Below are positions 1 through 7,266 of a stretch of 64,000 nucleotides of DNA, one piece after another. Source of the stretch: an uncultured Muribaculaceae bacterium (GTDB lineage: Bacteria > Bacteroidota > Bacteroidia > Bacteroidales > Muribaculaceae); NCBI GenBank assembly GCA_910587075.1, contig CAJUKE010000011.1:5869-69868 (forward strand), in the 5' to 3' direction. The notes beneath the pieces are model-generated. The model saw only the letters and a list, made by a program, of their open reading frames with translations, was not told the DNA's origin and did not search any database. The translations under genes were made by a program, and so were the position numbers. Every line of letters starts with the position of its first letter. Within the stretch, counting starts at the first letter, position 1.

Positions 1-1698
1 GTGCATATGAAGCAGTCCGACGCCATGTGGAACGCCCTGCTCAAGTCCGAGCACGGCGGCGACGCCTTCTACCGCAAAATCTACACAGACCAGTACGAGC
101 TGGTGTCGAACGTCTACACCCAGGCCCGCACCGAATTCTACCGCGCCCTCGACGAGGGTATCCTCTGGTGGAACTACATAGGCCACGCCTCCCCCACCTC
201 GCTAACAGCCGAAGGTGTGGTAACCTATACCGACCTTAACGGCCTATACCTGCGCCATCTCCCGGTAATCTACGCCGCGACCTGCGACTTCATGCGCTGG
301 GACTCCGGCACGGTTTCCGGCGCCGAAATCCTGTTCAAGAACTCCGACGGCGGCGTGATCGGCGCCATAAGCGCGACCCGCCCGGTGTTCATCACCGAAA
401 ACGGCTACCTCTCCGAGTCGATGGGCCGCGAGATAATGCTCCGCGACGACAGCGGCAAGCTCCGCCCGCTGGGCGAAATCTACCGCCAGGCCAAAAACAA
501 CTTCTCCAAGGATAAACCCGTCTCCGACACCAACAAGCTCCGCTATGTGCTCCTCGGCGACCCCGCTATGAGGCTCGCGATGCCGGCCCTGCGGCTCGTT
601 GTCGACGAAATCAACGGCGCGGAGGTGGCCGACCCCGACGACGACTCGAAAGACCCCACCATAATCATGGCCCGCCAGCGGGTCACCATTAAGGGACACA
701 TCGAAAACAGCCGCGGCGAGGCGCTTACCGACTTCACCGGCCAGGTGAACTCGGTGCTCTACGACGCCGACCGCTCCATCACCACCCTCGGCAACGGCGA
801 GAAGGGTGAACCCTATGCCTTCGACACCCACGGCGGACGACTCCACATGGGTAGCGACTCGATAGTCAACGGCGTGTTCACCATCAACATACCGATGCCC
901 GCCGAGGTGGCCGACAATTTCCGCACCGCGACCCTCAACATCTACGCCCGCTCGACCGACGGCCGCGAGGGTGCCGGTGTCGACCGCCGCTTCTACGTCT
1001 ACGGCTCCGACCCCGACGCGGAGGAGGACAAGCTCCCCCCGGTGATTGAGAGTATGTACCTCAACCACCCGTCGTTCCGCGACGGCAAGACCGTCAACCA
1101 GTCGCCGATGCTCCTGGCCCGCGTCAGCGACAACCGCGCCATAAACCTCTCGACCTCCGGCGTGGGGCACCAGATGTGCCTCATACTCGACGGGAGCCGC
1201 ACCTACACCGATGTGGCCAATTTCTACACCCCGTTTGCCGACGGCGCCCCCGGCGGCGACATCGCCTACCAGTTTGACAACCTCGCACCGGGGCTGCACA
1301 CGCTCAAGCTCAGGGTTTGGGACACGGCGCCGAACTCCGCCGAGGCCGAACTGTCGTTCGTGGTCGAGAGCGACCTCGCCCCCTCGATCCACGAGGTGTA
1401 CACCGACGCGAACCCCGCGCGCGACCACGCCAACTTCTTCGTTACCCACGACCGCCCCGACCAGTCGACCACCGTCACCATCGAAGTGTACGATATGATG
1501 GGGCGCCCGGTATGGAGCAGCACCCGCACCGGCCGCAGCGATATGTTTGAGTCGGCCCCCATCGCCTGGGACCTACGCAACTCGGCAGGCCACAGAGTGC
1601 CCCGCGGCCTCTACATATACCGCGCCACGATCACCGACGACAGCTCCGGCGAGAAGTCGTCGACCGCCTCGCGACGCCTCGCCGTGGCAGCTCCCTGA
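1..1698 (+). CDS. porU: PorU, type IX secretion C25-family sortase (5' end outside window)
   Basis: The reading frame runs in from the left edge, so this is the C-terminal part (565 visible residues) of PorU, the cell-surface gingipain-like transpeptidase that removes T9SS sorting domains and attaches cargo to A-LPS. The peptidase C25 dyad is visible: His62 in NYIGHASP and Cys95 in YAATCDFMRWD. The domain ends with a conserved RYVLLGDPAMRL segment at about residues 181-192. Ig-like beta domains follow. The last 90 residues (NPARDHANFFV ... PRGLYIYRATI) resemble a type A sorting domain, which PorU is known to keep. A PorW/SprE-like gene lies at 51.3-54.5 kb and likely T9SS cargo at 26.6 and 60.2 kb. 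The true start cannot be placed. Confidence 0.88.
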   Translation: MHMKQSDAMWNALLKSEHGGDAFYRKIYTDQYELVSNVYTQARTEFYRALDEGILWWNYIGHASPTSLTAEGVVTYTDLNGLYLRHLPVIYAATCDFMRWDSGTVSGAEILFKNSDGGVIGAISATRPVFITENGYLSESMGREIMLRDDSGKLRPLGEIYRQAKNNFSKDKPVSDTNKLRYVLLGDPAMRLAMPALRLVVDEINGAEVADPDDDSKDPTIIMARQRVTIKGHIENSRGEALTDFTGQVNSVLYDADRSITTLGNGEKGEPYAFDTHGGRLHMGSDSIVNGVFTINIPMPAEVADNFRTATLNIYARSTDGREGAGVDRRFYVYGSDPDAEEDKLPPVIESMYLNHPSFRDGKTVNQSPMLLARVSDNRAINLSTSGVGHQMCLILDGSRTYTDVANFYTPFADGAPGGDIAYQFDNLAPGLHTLKLRVWDTAPNSAEAELSFVVESDLAPSIHEVYTDANPARDHANFFVTHDRPDQSTTVTIEVYDMMGRPVWSSTRTGRSDMFESAPIAWDLRNSAGHRVPRGLYIYRATITDDSSGEKSSTASRRLAVAAP

Positions 1699-1735
1699 CA
1701 ATAAACAGCAACCTAACTTCTAAAAATATACCGCA

Positions 1736-2179
1736 ATGATTATCGGAACATTGGAAAACGCCGAGCGCTACTATCCGCTCCACCCCGGCTTCAAGCCCCT
1801 CTTTGAATTCGTCAAAGGCAACGACTTCGACAAACTCCCCGCCGGGAAAATCTACCTCCAGGGCAAGGACGTGTTCGTGAACAACGCCACCATCGAGCCC
1901 AAGAAGGCCGAGAACCAGCCCCTGGAGATGCACCGCGACTACATCGACGTGCACATCGCCCTCGAAGACGGCGAAGTGTTCGGCTGGAAGCCCATCGAAA
2001 ACCTCAGCAAGCAGGGCGAATACAACGAGGCCAAGGACTGCGCCCTCGTCGACGATCCCGCCGAAATCTACGTCACCCTCAAAAAGGGCGACTTCGTGAT
2101 CGTCTACCCCGAAGACCCCCACGCCCCCAACATCGGCACCTCGACCATCCGCAAAGTCATCGGCAAAATCCGCCTCTGA
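1736..2179 (+). CDS. YhcH/YjgK/YiaL family protein
   Basis: This 147-aa protein has the normal length of the YhcH/YjgK/YiaL cupin-like family, sometimes annotated as beta-galactosidase subunit beta. Family members are linked to sialic acid or other sugar-acid catabolism and bind a metal in a beta-sandwich. The usual charged cluster is present: Glu64, His66 and His73 in EMHRDYIDVH, and His129 in YPEDPHAPN. The gene starts 37 bases after porU on the same strand and is followed by a strong hairpin at 2222-2259. No sugar-catabolic partner is nearby, so the substrate cannot be inferred. The family call is firm; the biochemical role is not. Confidence 0.85.
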   Translation: MIIGTLENAERYYPLHPGFKPLFEFVKGNDFDKLPAGKIYLQGKDVFVNNATIEPKKAENQPLEMHRDYIDVHIALEDGEVFGWKPIENLSKQGEYNEAKDCALVDDPAEIYVTLKKGDFVIVYPEDPHAPNIGTSTIRKVIGKIRL

Positions 2180-2221
2180 TACCCCCATTCCCCGGCCCAC
2201 CCCGGCACGGGCAAAAATACC

Positions 2222-2268
2222 CCGGCACGCGCCCTGCCCCTCGGCTCAGCGCGTGCCGGCTTTCTTTA
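2222..2268 (+). terminator. Hairpin terminator after the YhcH gene
   Basis: An 11-bp stem (CCGGCACGCGC at 2222-2232 with its complement at 2249-2259) encloses a 16-nt loop and is followed by a T-rich CTTTCTTTAC run. It lies between the plus-strand yhcH-like gene and the convergent transposase gene. Confidence 0.7.
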
Positions 2269-2281
2269 CGCCCATTTATGC

Positions 2282-3235
2282 TTACGCCATCACCGAAGCG
2301 CCCGCCGAGGCCGCTATAGCTTCGGCCAAAGCGTTCATTGAAAGCGCCTGTGAGCGGCTTACCACAGTTCTTCGCAGTTTGTCGGGCCAAGGGGCGAGCA
2401 GCAACAACCTACCCTCGGCACAAAGATCAAACTCCCGGCCCGCAGGTTTGAAGCGCTCCTCGAACCCCTCGTTGCGAAGAACTATAACGCGGCCACCCAT
2501 CTCTATCGCCCGGTTGCGGACCTCCTTTTCTGCCTTACTGATGAACGGCGATACCAGAACTCCCCCGTTGTCTGCGCAGGCCAGCCATTCATCAACCTTA
2601 CTGCTTCGGACCTCTTCCGTATCGGCTCTGTGGATAATCACGGCTCTAATATCATAGTCGTGCAGTAGGAATATATTGCCGTAGGCCGCTAACTCCCTGC
2701 CGGCGATTGAGATATGGTTGAATCGCTGGAAAAGGTCAGGGTTCGCGGCCTTTACAGCCGCCCGGCGGGGATTGTCGGCTATGTACCGCGTGGCCGCTAC
2801 CATATGTGCGTCGTCCCAGATAATGCGGTCGTTAAAGCCCCGACAGAAAAGCGATTTTACCTCGTTGTGCCCCCCGAGTAGCGCCCATCGCTTTGAGCAA
2901 GCCCCCTTGAATCCGCCTATATACGCGCCTAATGGTTTTGGCATAGTATGGGTTACCGCTGCGGTGAAGTGTATATGGTCAGGCATTATAACAGAGCCTA
3001 TAATCCAAATATATGGTTGCCGCTCATGAATGCCGAGCATCGCGTCGCGCACGTCCATACCCAAGGGGGTGAGGCTCAATACCCTCCTTTGGAAATCAAA
3101 TACCGCCAACGGCGGTGCTCCCGCTACCCTGGTGATGGTAATCATATACCGCCCCGGCCTGGTGTAGTCATGAAAGAACGCCCTGTGGGTATTCCGGTGT
3201 ACTGGCTCCCGCGACGCGAAACGAGAATTTCTCAT
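2282..3235 (-). CDS. RAYT/IS200-like HUH transposase fused to a DprA/SLOG-like domain
   Basis: Residues 25-175 look like a Y1 HUH transposase of the REP-associated (RAYT) type: HxH metal motif at His87-Ile88-His89 in MPDHIHF, and nucleophile Tyr151 in the typical YIADNPRRA helix. RAYTs cut single-stranded DNA at small palindromes. The protein continues to 317 aa, well beyond the 150-220 aa of common RAYTs. The extra part (about 180-317) has a Rossmann-like pattern: GGVLVSP (224-230), then GGRVIVLRNEG (247-257), then AEGRLLLLAPWP (273-284), then SRSQALSMN. Order and spacing recall the nucleotide-binding SLOG fold of DprA. That second call is inference from pattern only. GC-rich hairpins lie on both sides (2222-2259, 3283-3325). 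No second copy is in the window, so mobility is unproven. Confidence 0.72.
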   Translation of the reverse strand: MRNSRFASREPVHRNTHRAFFHDYTRPGRYMITITRVAGAPPLAVFDFQRRVLSLTPLGMDVRDAMLGIHERQPYIWIIGSVIMPDHIHFTAAVTHTMPKPLGAYIGGFKGACSKRWALLGGHNEVKSLFCRGFNDRIIWDDAHMVAATRYIADNPRRAAVKAANPDLFQRFNHISIAGRELAAYGNIFLLHDYDIRAVIIHRADTEEVRSSKVDEWLACADNGGVLVSPFISKAEKEVRNRAIEMGGRVIVLRNEGFEERFKPAGREFDLCAEGRLLLLAPWPDKLRRTVVSRSQALSMNALAEAIAASAGASVMA

Positions 3236-3282
3236 TGGTTAAGAGGGTGCTAAGGGTTTAAACTTGGGGGAGTGAATTGAGC

Positions 3283-3325
3283 GCTCGGCTTTCGCCTCGC
3301 CACAGTGGCGAGGCGAAAGCCGAGC
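3283..3325. repeat. Perfect 20-bp palindrome beside the RAYT gene
   Basis: Positions 3283-3302 and 3306-3325 are perfect reverse complements (arm starts GCTCGGCTTTCGCC) separated by the loop CAG. It sits in the 98-bp gap between the glycosyltransferase stop and the RAYT start. Neither side has a T run, so it is not a standard rho-independent terminator. It could be a transcript-stabilising hairpin or a RAYT target. Confidence 0.8.
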
Positions 3326-3333
3326 TAAAGAGT

Positions 3334-4413
3334 TTAGGAGGGTGAAGAGGAAGAAGGAGAGGAGGGAGAGGAGGGAGAGGAGGGAGAGGAGGGGGAAGAG
3401 GGGGCGGGAGGGAACGGGAGGGCGCTGAAGGTTTTGCGGCGGAGGAGGTAGTAGGAGAGGATGACGTTGCGGCGCTGGAGGGGTTCGCGGAGGAGGTTTC
3501 GGTCGGGGTGGGTGGTGTAGAGGCGGCGCATACGACGGAAGTCGCGGTGGGCCTTGAGGATGGCGCGGGCGTTGGCGAAATCCAGGGAGGCCATAAATTT
3601 GAACCAAGCGATGGTGTCGAGGAGCCGCCGGCGCAGAAGGGTACCGAATAGGTCGCGGCGGGGTATGTTCTTATGCAGCAACAGGAGGTTGTTGCGGAAG
3701 TTGAGGTAGGTTTTCCGCGGGTTGGAGGCGGGGAGCGAGCCGCCTCCGAGATGGTAGACACTCGAAGCGGGCACAGCGTCGACGGTGTAGCCCGCGAGCT
3801 GTATGCGCCAGCAGAGGTCGATTTCCTCCATATGGGCGAAGAATTCCTTATCGAGCCCCCCTACCCTCTCGTAAAGGTCGGAGCGGGTCAGCAGCGCCGC
3901 CCCGGAGGCCCACATAACCTTCATTGGCGTGTCGTACTGGCCGCGGTCGGCCTCGGTGGTGTCGAAAATGCGTCCGCGGCAATAGGGATAGCCGTCGCGG
4001 TCGAGCAGCCCTCCGGCCGCCCCAGCGTATTCAAACGAGCCCTTATCCCTGTAGCTTAATATTTTCGGCTGACAGGCTCCGCACTCAGGGTGCTCGTCCA
4101 TATAGGCAGCGAGCGGCTCCAGCCACCCCGAAGGCACCTCAACGTCGGAGTTTAGGAGCAGCGTCAGTGGGTAGCGCGTGGCCGCGATGGCGCGGTTGTA
4201 ACCCTCGGCGAAACCGTAATTCTCGTCGAACGCGAGTACCTTTACGCCCGGAAACTCCTCCCGGAGCACCGCGAGCGATTCATCGGTACTGCCGTTGTCG
4301 GCCACTATCACGTCGGCCAATCCGGCATCGGTATTGGCAACCACTGAGGGGAGGAACTCGCGAAGCAGTTTCGCCCCGTTCCAGTTAAGGATGATTACCG
4401 CTATTTTTTTCAT
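3334..4413 (-). CDS. Glycosyltransferase family 2
   Basis: This is a GT-A fold glycosyltransferase of family 2 (359 aa). It opens with VIILNWNGAKLL and has VADNGSTD near residue 40, the DxD-like LLNSDVEVPSGW near 88, WASGAALLTR, and the HMEEIDLCWR acceptor motif. Such enzymes add sugars to O-antigen, capsule or A-LPS on the cytoplasmic face. It lies 12 bases after tatC on the same strand and is probably co-transcribed with tatA-tatC. The last ~25 residues are a Ser/Pro tail (repeated SSP) encoded by four tandem 9-nt units near 3359-3395. The catalytic domain ends before this tail, so it is likely a disordered extension. Donor and acceptor sugars cannot be read from sequence. Confidence 0.88.
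   Translation of the reverse strand: MKKIAVIILNWNGAKLLREFLPSVVANTDAGLADVIVADNGSTDESLAVLREEFPGVKVLAFDENYGFAEGYNRAIAATRYPLTLLLNSDVEVPSGWLEPLAAYMDEHPECGACQPKILSYRDKGSFEYAGAAGGLLDRDGYPYCRGRIFDTTEADRGQYDTPMKVMWASGAALLTRSDLYERVGGLDKEFFAHMEEIDLCWRIQLAGYTVDAVPASSVYHLGGGSLPASNPRKTYLNFRNNLLLLHKNIPRRDLFGTLLRRRLLDTIAWFKFMASLDFANARAILKAHRDFRRMRRLYTTHPDRNLLREPLQRRNVILSYYLLRRKTFSALPFPPAPSSPSSPSSPSSPSSPSSSSPS
3359..3395. repeat. 9-nt tandem repeat in the glycosyltransferase 3' end
   Basis: About four copies of GGAGAGGAG (plus strand) lie inside the 3' end of the gene and encode repeated Ser-Ser-Pro. The unit is a multiple of three, so copy-number change would lengthen or shorten the tail without a frameshift. 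Confidence 0.8.
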
Positions 4414-4425
4414 TTTCTTATTATG

Positions 4426-5250
4426 TCAATCCTCCTCGGGAGCCTGCTTCGGCACGAGGGTCGCGCTGAACTCCCAGAGCAGATAAATCGGGATGAATAC
4501 GGCGAAGAGCGTGAAGGGGTCGCCCGTGGGGGTAATCACCGCGGCGAGCACCATCAGGGCCACTATGGCGTGGCGGCGGTAAAGCGAGAAGAACCGCCTG
4601 GTGAGCAGCCCCATGCGCCCTAACAGCCAGGCCAGCAGCGGAAGCTCGAACACCACGCCCATCAAAAACACTATGGTGATGAATGTGTCGGTGTAGCTGT
4701 CGAGCGAAATCACGTTCGGCACCAGATCGCTCAGCTGATAGTCGGCCAGGAAGCGCACCGTGAGGGGGAACACCAGGAAGTAGCCCGTGCAGACCCCGAG
4801 GTAGAACATCACCACCCCGAACATAAACGCCGCCGAAGCGCCGCGCCGCTCGCGCGGGTAAAGCCCCGGTTTGATGAAGGTCCAGAAGAGATAAATCACC
4901 ACCGGGAACGAGAGCACCAGCGCGAGCCAGCACGTCATCGACATATGGATGAAGAACTGCGACGCGAGCTGGTAGTTGACCAGCTCGACCGAGAAGTCGC
5001 CGCCGGGGCCATCAATGGCCCCAGGCCACTTGGCCGACAGCCACTCCAGCGCACGGTAGGTAGGGAATCCGGGGGTACAGGGGGCGAGAATCACGCCGTT
5101 GAAAATCTCCGGCATAAAGGCGAAAAGCGCCGCGGCAACCACCGCGAACACGGCGATTGCCTTCAGCAGCACGCCCCGCAGAGCGTCGAGATGGTCCCAG
5201 AAAGTCATCTCCCCGGCCTGGGCGGGGGAGTTTCCGACATTATCCGACAT
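4426..5250 (-). CDS. tatC: TatC, twin-arginine translocase receptor subunit
   Basis: TatC is the polytopic inner-membrane subunit that binds twin-arginine signal peptides for export of folded proteins. The 274-aa protein has the family start (MTFWDHLDALRGVLLKAI after a 14-residue lead), about six hydrophobic segments, and the conserved loop regions FSFPVVIYLFW-like and ITPTGDPFTLF near residue 245. It includes a longer periplasmic insertion (about residues 55-95), common in Bacteroidetes TatC. It follows tatA by 15 bases. No tatB is present; Bacteroidetes usually run a TatA-TatC system. Confidence 0.95.
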   Translation of the reverse strand: MSDNVGNSPAQAGEMTFWDHLDALRGVLLKAIAVFAVVAAALFAFMPEIFNGVILAPCTPGFPTYRALEWLSAKWPGAIDGPGGDFSVELVNYQLASQFFIHMSMTCWLALVLSFPVVIYLFWTFIKPGLYPRERRGASAAFMFGVVMFYLGVCTGYFLVFPLTVRFLADYQLSDLVPNVISLDSYTDTFITIVFLMGVVFELPLLAWLLGRMGLLTRRFFSLYRRHAIVALMVLAAVITPTGDPFTLFAVFIPIYLLWEFSATLVPKQAPEED

Positions 5251-5265
5251 AGCGGGCGCTCGCTA

Positions 5266-5508
5266 TCACTCAGCCTTAGCGTTCTTGTCGGCACCGGCAT
5301 CGTCCTTCTTCCCGACCGGCTTGTTGATTTCCTCGCTCATATCGTTGAGTCCTTCCTTGAAGCCGCGAATACCTTTGCCGAGGCCGCGCATCAGTTCGGG
5401 AATCTTCTTACCTCCGAACAGGAGCAGTACAAGCAGGGCGATGATGAGCCATTCCCAGCCGCGGAGGCCGCCTAAAAACAGGGGTACAAGAGCGTATATC
5501 ATGTTCAT
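5266..5508 (-). CDS. tatA: TatA/E, twin-arginine translocase pore subunit
   Basis: This 80-aa protein has the TatA layout: one N-terminal transmembrane helix (about residues 15-31), the hinge motif FGGKKIPEL with Phe31-Gly32, an amphipathic helix (LMRGLGKGIRGFKEGL), and a charged acidic/lysine tail. TatA multimerises around TatC to make the export path for folded proteins. It is first in the tatA-tatC-glycosyltransferase operon. A -7 element lies at 5534-5541. Confidence 0.95.
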   Translation of the reverse strand: MNMIYALVPLFLGGLRGWEWLIIALLVLLLFGGKKIPELMRGLGKGIRGFKEGLNDMSEEINKPVGKKDDAGADKNAKAE

Positions 5509-5533
5509 ATCGTATGGTTGTATTGTCAGAGTG

Positions 5534-5541
5534 CAAAATTA
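5534..5541 (-). promoter_or_regulatory. -7 element of the tatA promoter
   Basis: Read on the minus strand this is TAATTTTG, a match to the Bacteroidetes -7 consensus TAnnTTTG, 26 bases upstream of tatA. No clear TTG is at the -33 spacing. Confidence 0.55.
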
Positions 5542-5603
5542 CGACAAAATGAGTAAATTCGCGCTAACAGATTCTCTAAATAACTTTAACGCTTTGACGA
5601 GCG

Positions 5604-6383
5604 ATGGCTGAAAGGAAGAAGACAGTGTTTATAACCGGGGGCGCTACAGGCATCGGAGCCGCCTCGGTAAAGAAGTTCATAGCCGAGGGGTGGAACGTGG
5701 CTTTCGCCGACATCAACGAGGAAGCCGCCCGTGCGCTGGCCGAGGAGATCGGCGAGCCCGAGCGCCTGATGTTCAGCGTGGCCGACACCCGCGACCGCGA
5801 GGCCGTGAAGCGTGCGGTCGATGCCGCCGCGGAGCGGTTCGGGTGGATCGACAGCGTGTTTGCCAACGCCGGAATCCACCGCCGCAACTCCCTGCTCGAC
5901 ATCACCGACGAGGAGCTCGACCTGATGATACAGACCAACATCTACGGCACCTTCAACACCCTGCGCGTGGCGGTGCCCCGCCTCATCGAGGCCGGAGGGG
6001 GCACGGTGGTCATCAACGCCTCCGACCAATGGTTCATCGGCAAGGCCAACAGCTTCGGCTACGGCCTCACCAAGGGGGCCCTCGGGCAGATTACCCGCGG
6101 CCTCTCGATCGACTTAGGGCAGTACGGCATCAGGGTTAACGCCGTATGCGCCGGCACGGTGCGCACCCCGCTGGTCGACAGCCTTTTCCAGCGGCTCGAA
6201 GCCGCCGACCCGGAGCACGTCAGCGCCGAAAAACTCTGGGCCGAGGAGAACGCCCTATACCCGCGCGGCCGCGTCGGGGAGCCGGAGGAGATAGCCGAAG
6301 TGGTTTACTTCCTGGCCTCCGACGCCTCAAGCTTCTGCACCGGGGGACATTTCCTGGCCGACGGCGGGCTGGTGGCCCGCTGA
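5604..6383 (+). CDS. Short-chain dehydrogenase/reductase (SDR)
   Basis: A classical SDR of 259 aa. The Rossmann motif TGGATGIG is at residues 11-18, NAG at 88-90, and the catalytic set is Asn112, Ser140, Tyr153 and Lys157 (YGLTK). The C-terminal GGHFLADGG motif is also typical. Acidic residues after beta-2 (FADINEE) favour NAD(H) over NADP(H). Substrate is unknown; related proteins act on sugars, sugar alcohols, steroids or acyl groups. It is divergent from tatA and convergent with the PHP phosphatase; the two stop codons are separated by two bases, with no obvious terminator. Confidence 0.9.
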   Translation: MAERKKTVFITGGATGIGAASVKKFIAEGWNVAFADINEEAARALAEEIGEPERLMFSVADTRDREAVKRAVDAAAERFGWIDSVFANAGIHRRNSLLDITDEELDLMIQTNIYGTFNTLRVAVPRLIEAGGGTVVINASDQWFIGKANSFGYGLTKGALGQITRGLSIDLGQYGIRVNAVCAGTVRTPLVDSLFQRLEAADPEHVSAEKLWAEENALYPRGRVGEPEEIAEVVYFLASDASSFCTGGHFLADGGLVAR

Positions 6384-6385
6384 GG

Positions 6386-7240
6386 TCAAAGACCCGCGAG
6401 CAGCGACAGTGCCTCGGCGCGGGACGCGTCGACGAGCGCCGGAACGTGCGCGTCGGAATTGACAAGGATAGTGTTTCCCGCCGCTTTCAGCCGCGCCAGA
6501 TGGCGCGGCGCGGGGAAGAAGCGCCCTGTCCCCTCAGGCGCGCCCGCGGGGTGCCCCACGGCGTCGGCCGGAGCGGTTTTGGCGTAAATCTTGGTGTTGA
6601 CCTCCACGGCCAGGCGGCGCTCGATAATGAGGTCCACCAATGAATCGACCAGCGAGCGGTACCAGGGTTCCTCCTCGATGCCGGGGCGGTAGGCCGAGGC
6701 GTTCATACCGATTTTGTCGAAATGCCCGATGAAGTCGAACCCGCCCGCCTCGATCATACGGTGGTTCTGCGCGTAGAAAGTCTCCACCACATAGCGTATG
6801 TCGCCCCCGAAGAGGGTTTCCATATTGCGACAGAAGCGTTCGGGGGAGCCGTCGATGTCGACCACCTCCCCGCTCTTTGTCGGGATGAAATGCGCCGAGC
6901 CTATGCGGAAGTCGAGCGGCAGCTCCTGAAAATACGGGGTCGCGGGTCCCCAGGACTCATCAATAAAGTCAATCTCCATGCCCGCGTAGAAGCGGCAGCG
7001 GTCGCCATACTCGCCGCGTATCCGCTCAACTTCAGCTAAATAGCGGGGCACATTGGCCTCCGACATATTGCAGGGGGAGTAAAACCGCAGGGGGGAGTGT
7101 GGCGAGAAACCATAATGGGTGAACCCGCGGGCCACAACCTCGCGAGCGAACGCCTCCATCTGGGCCCGCCCGTCGCAAAATTCGGTATGTGAGTGAAAAC
7201 AATAGCGGTCGGAGCCGCCCAATTCCTTTATGAAATCCAC
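6386..7240 (-). CDS. PHP-domain histidinol-phosphatase-like hydrolase
   Basis: A PHP-fold phosphoesterase (284 aa) close to HisJ/HisK-type histidinol phosphatases. Metal ligands are visible in order: HSHTEFCDG (His16, His18, Asp23), FSPHSP, GMEIDF, GSAHF, GHFDKIG and the final NSDAH. It would hydrolyse a phosphate monoester in the cytosol; histidinol phosphate is the default guess, but no his genes are near. It is last in an apparent holA-TPR/PD40-cstA-PHP operon, 26 bases after cstA. Confidence 0.83.
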   Translation of the reverse strand: MDFIKELGGSDRYCFHSHTEFCDGRAQMEAFAREVVARGFTHYGFSPHSPLRFYSPCNMSEANVPRYLAEVERIRGEYGDRCRFYAGMEIDFIDESWGPATPYFQELPLDFRIGSAHFIPTKSGEVVDIDGSPERFCRNMETLFGGDIRYVVETFYAQNHRMIEAGGFDFIGHFDKIGMNASAYRPGIEEEPWYRSLVDSLVDLIIERRLAVEVNTKIYAKTAPADAVGHPAGAPEGTGRFFPAPRHLARLKAAGNTILVNSDAHVPALVDASRAEALSLLAGL

Positions 7241-7266
7241 GATACAACTATTTGGTTAAGAGCCGC

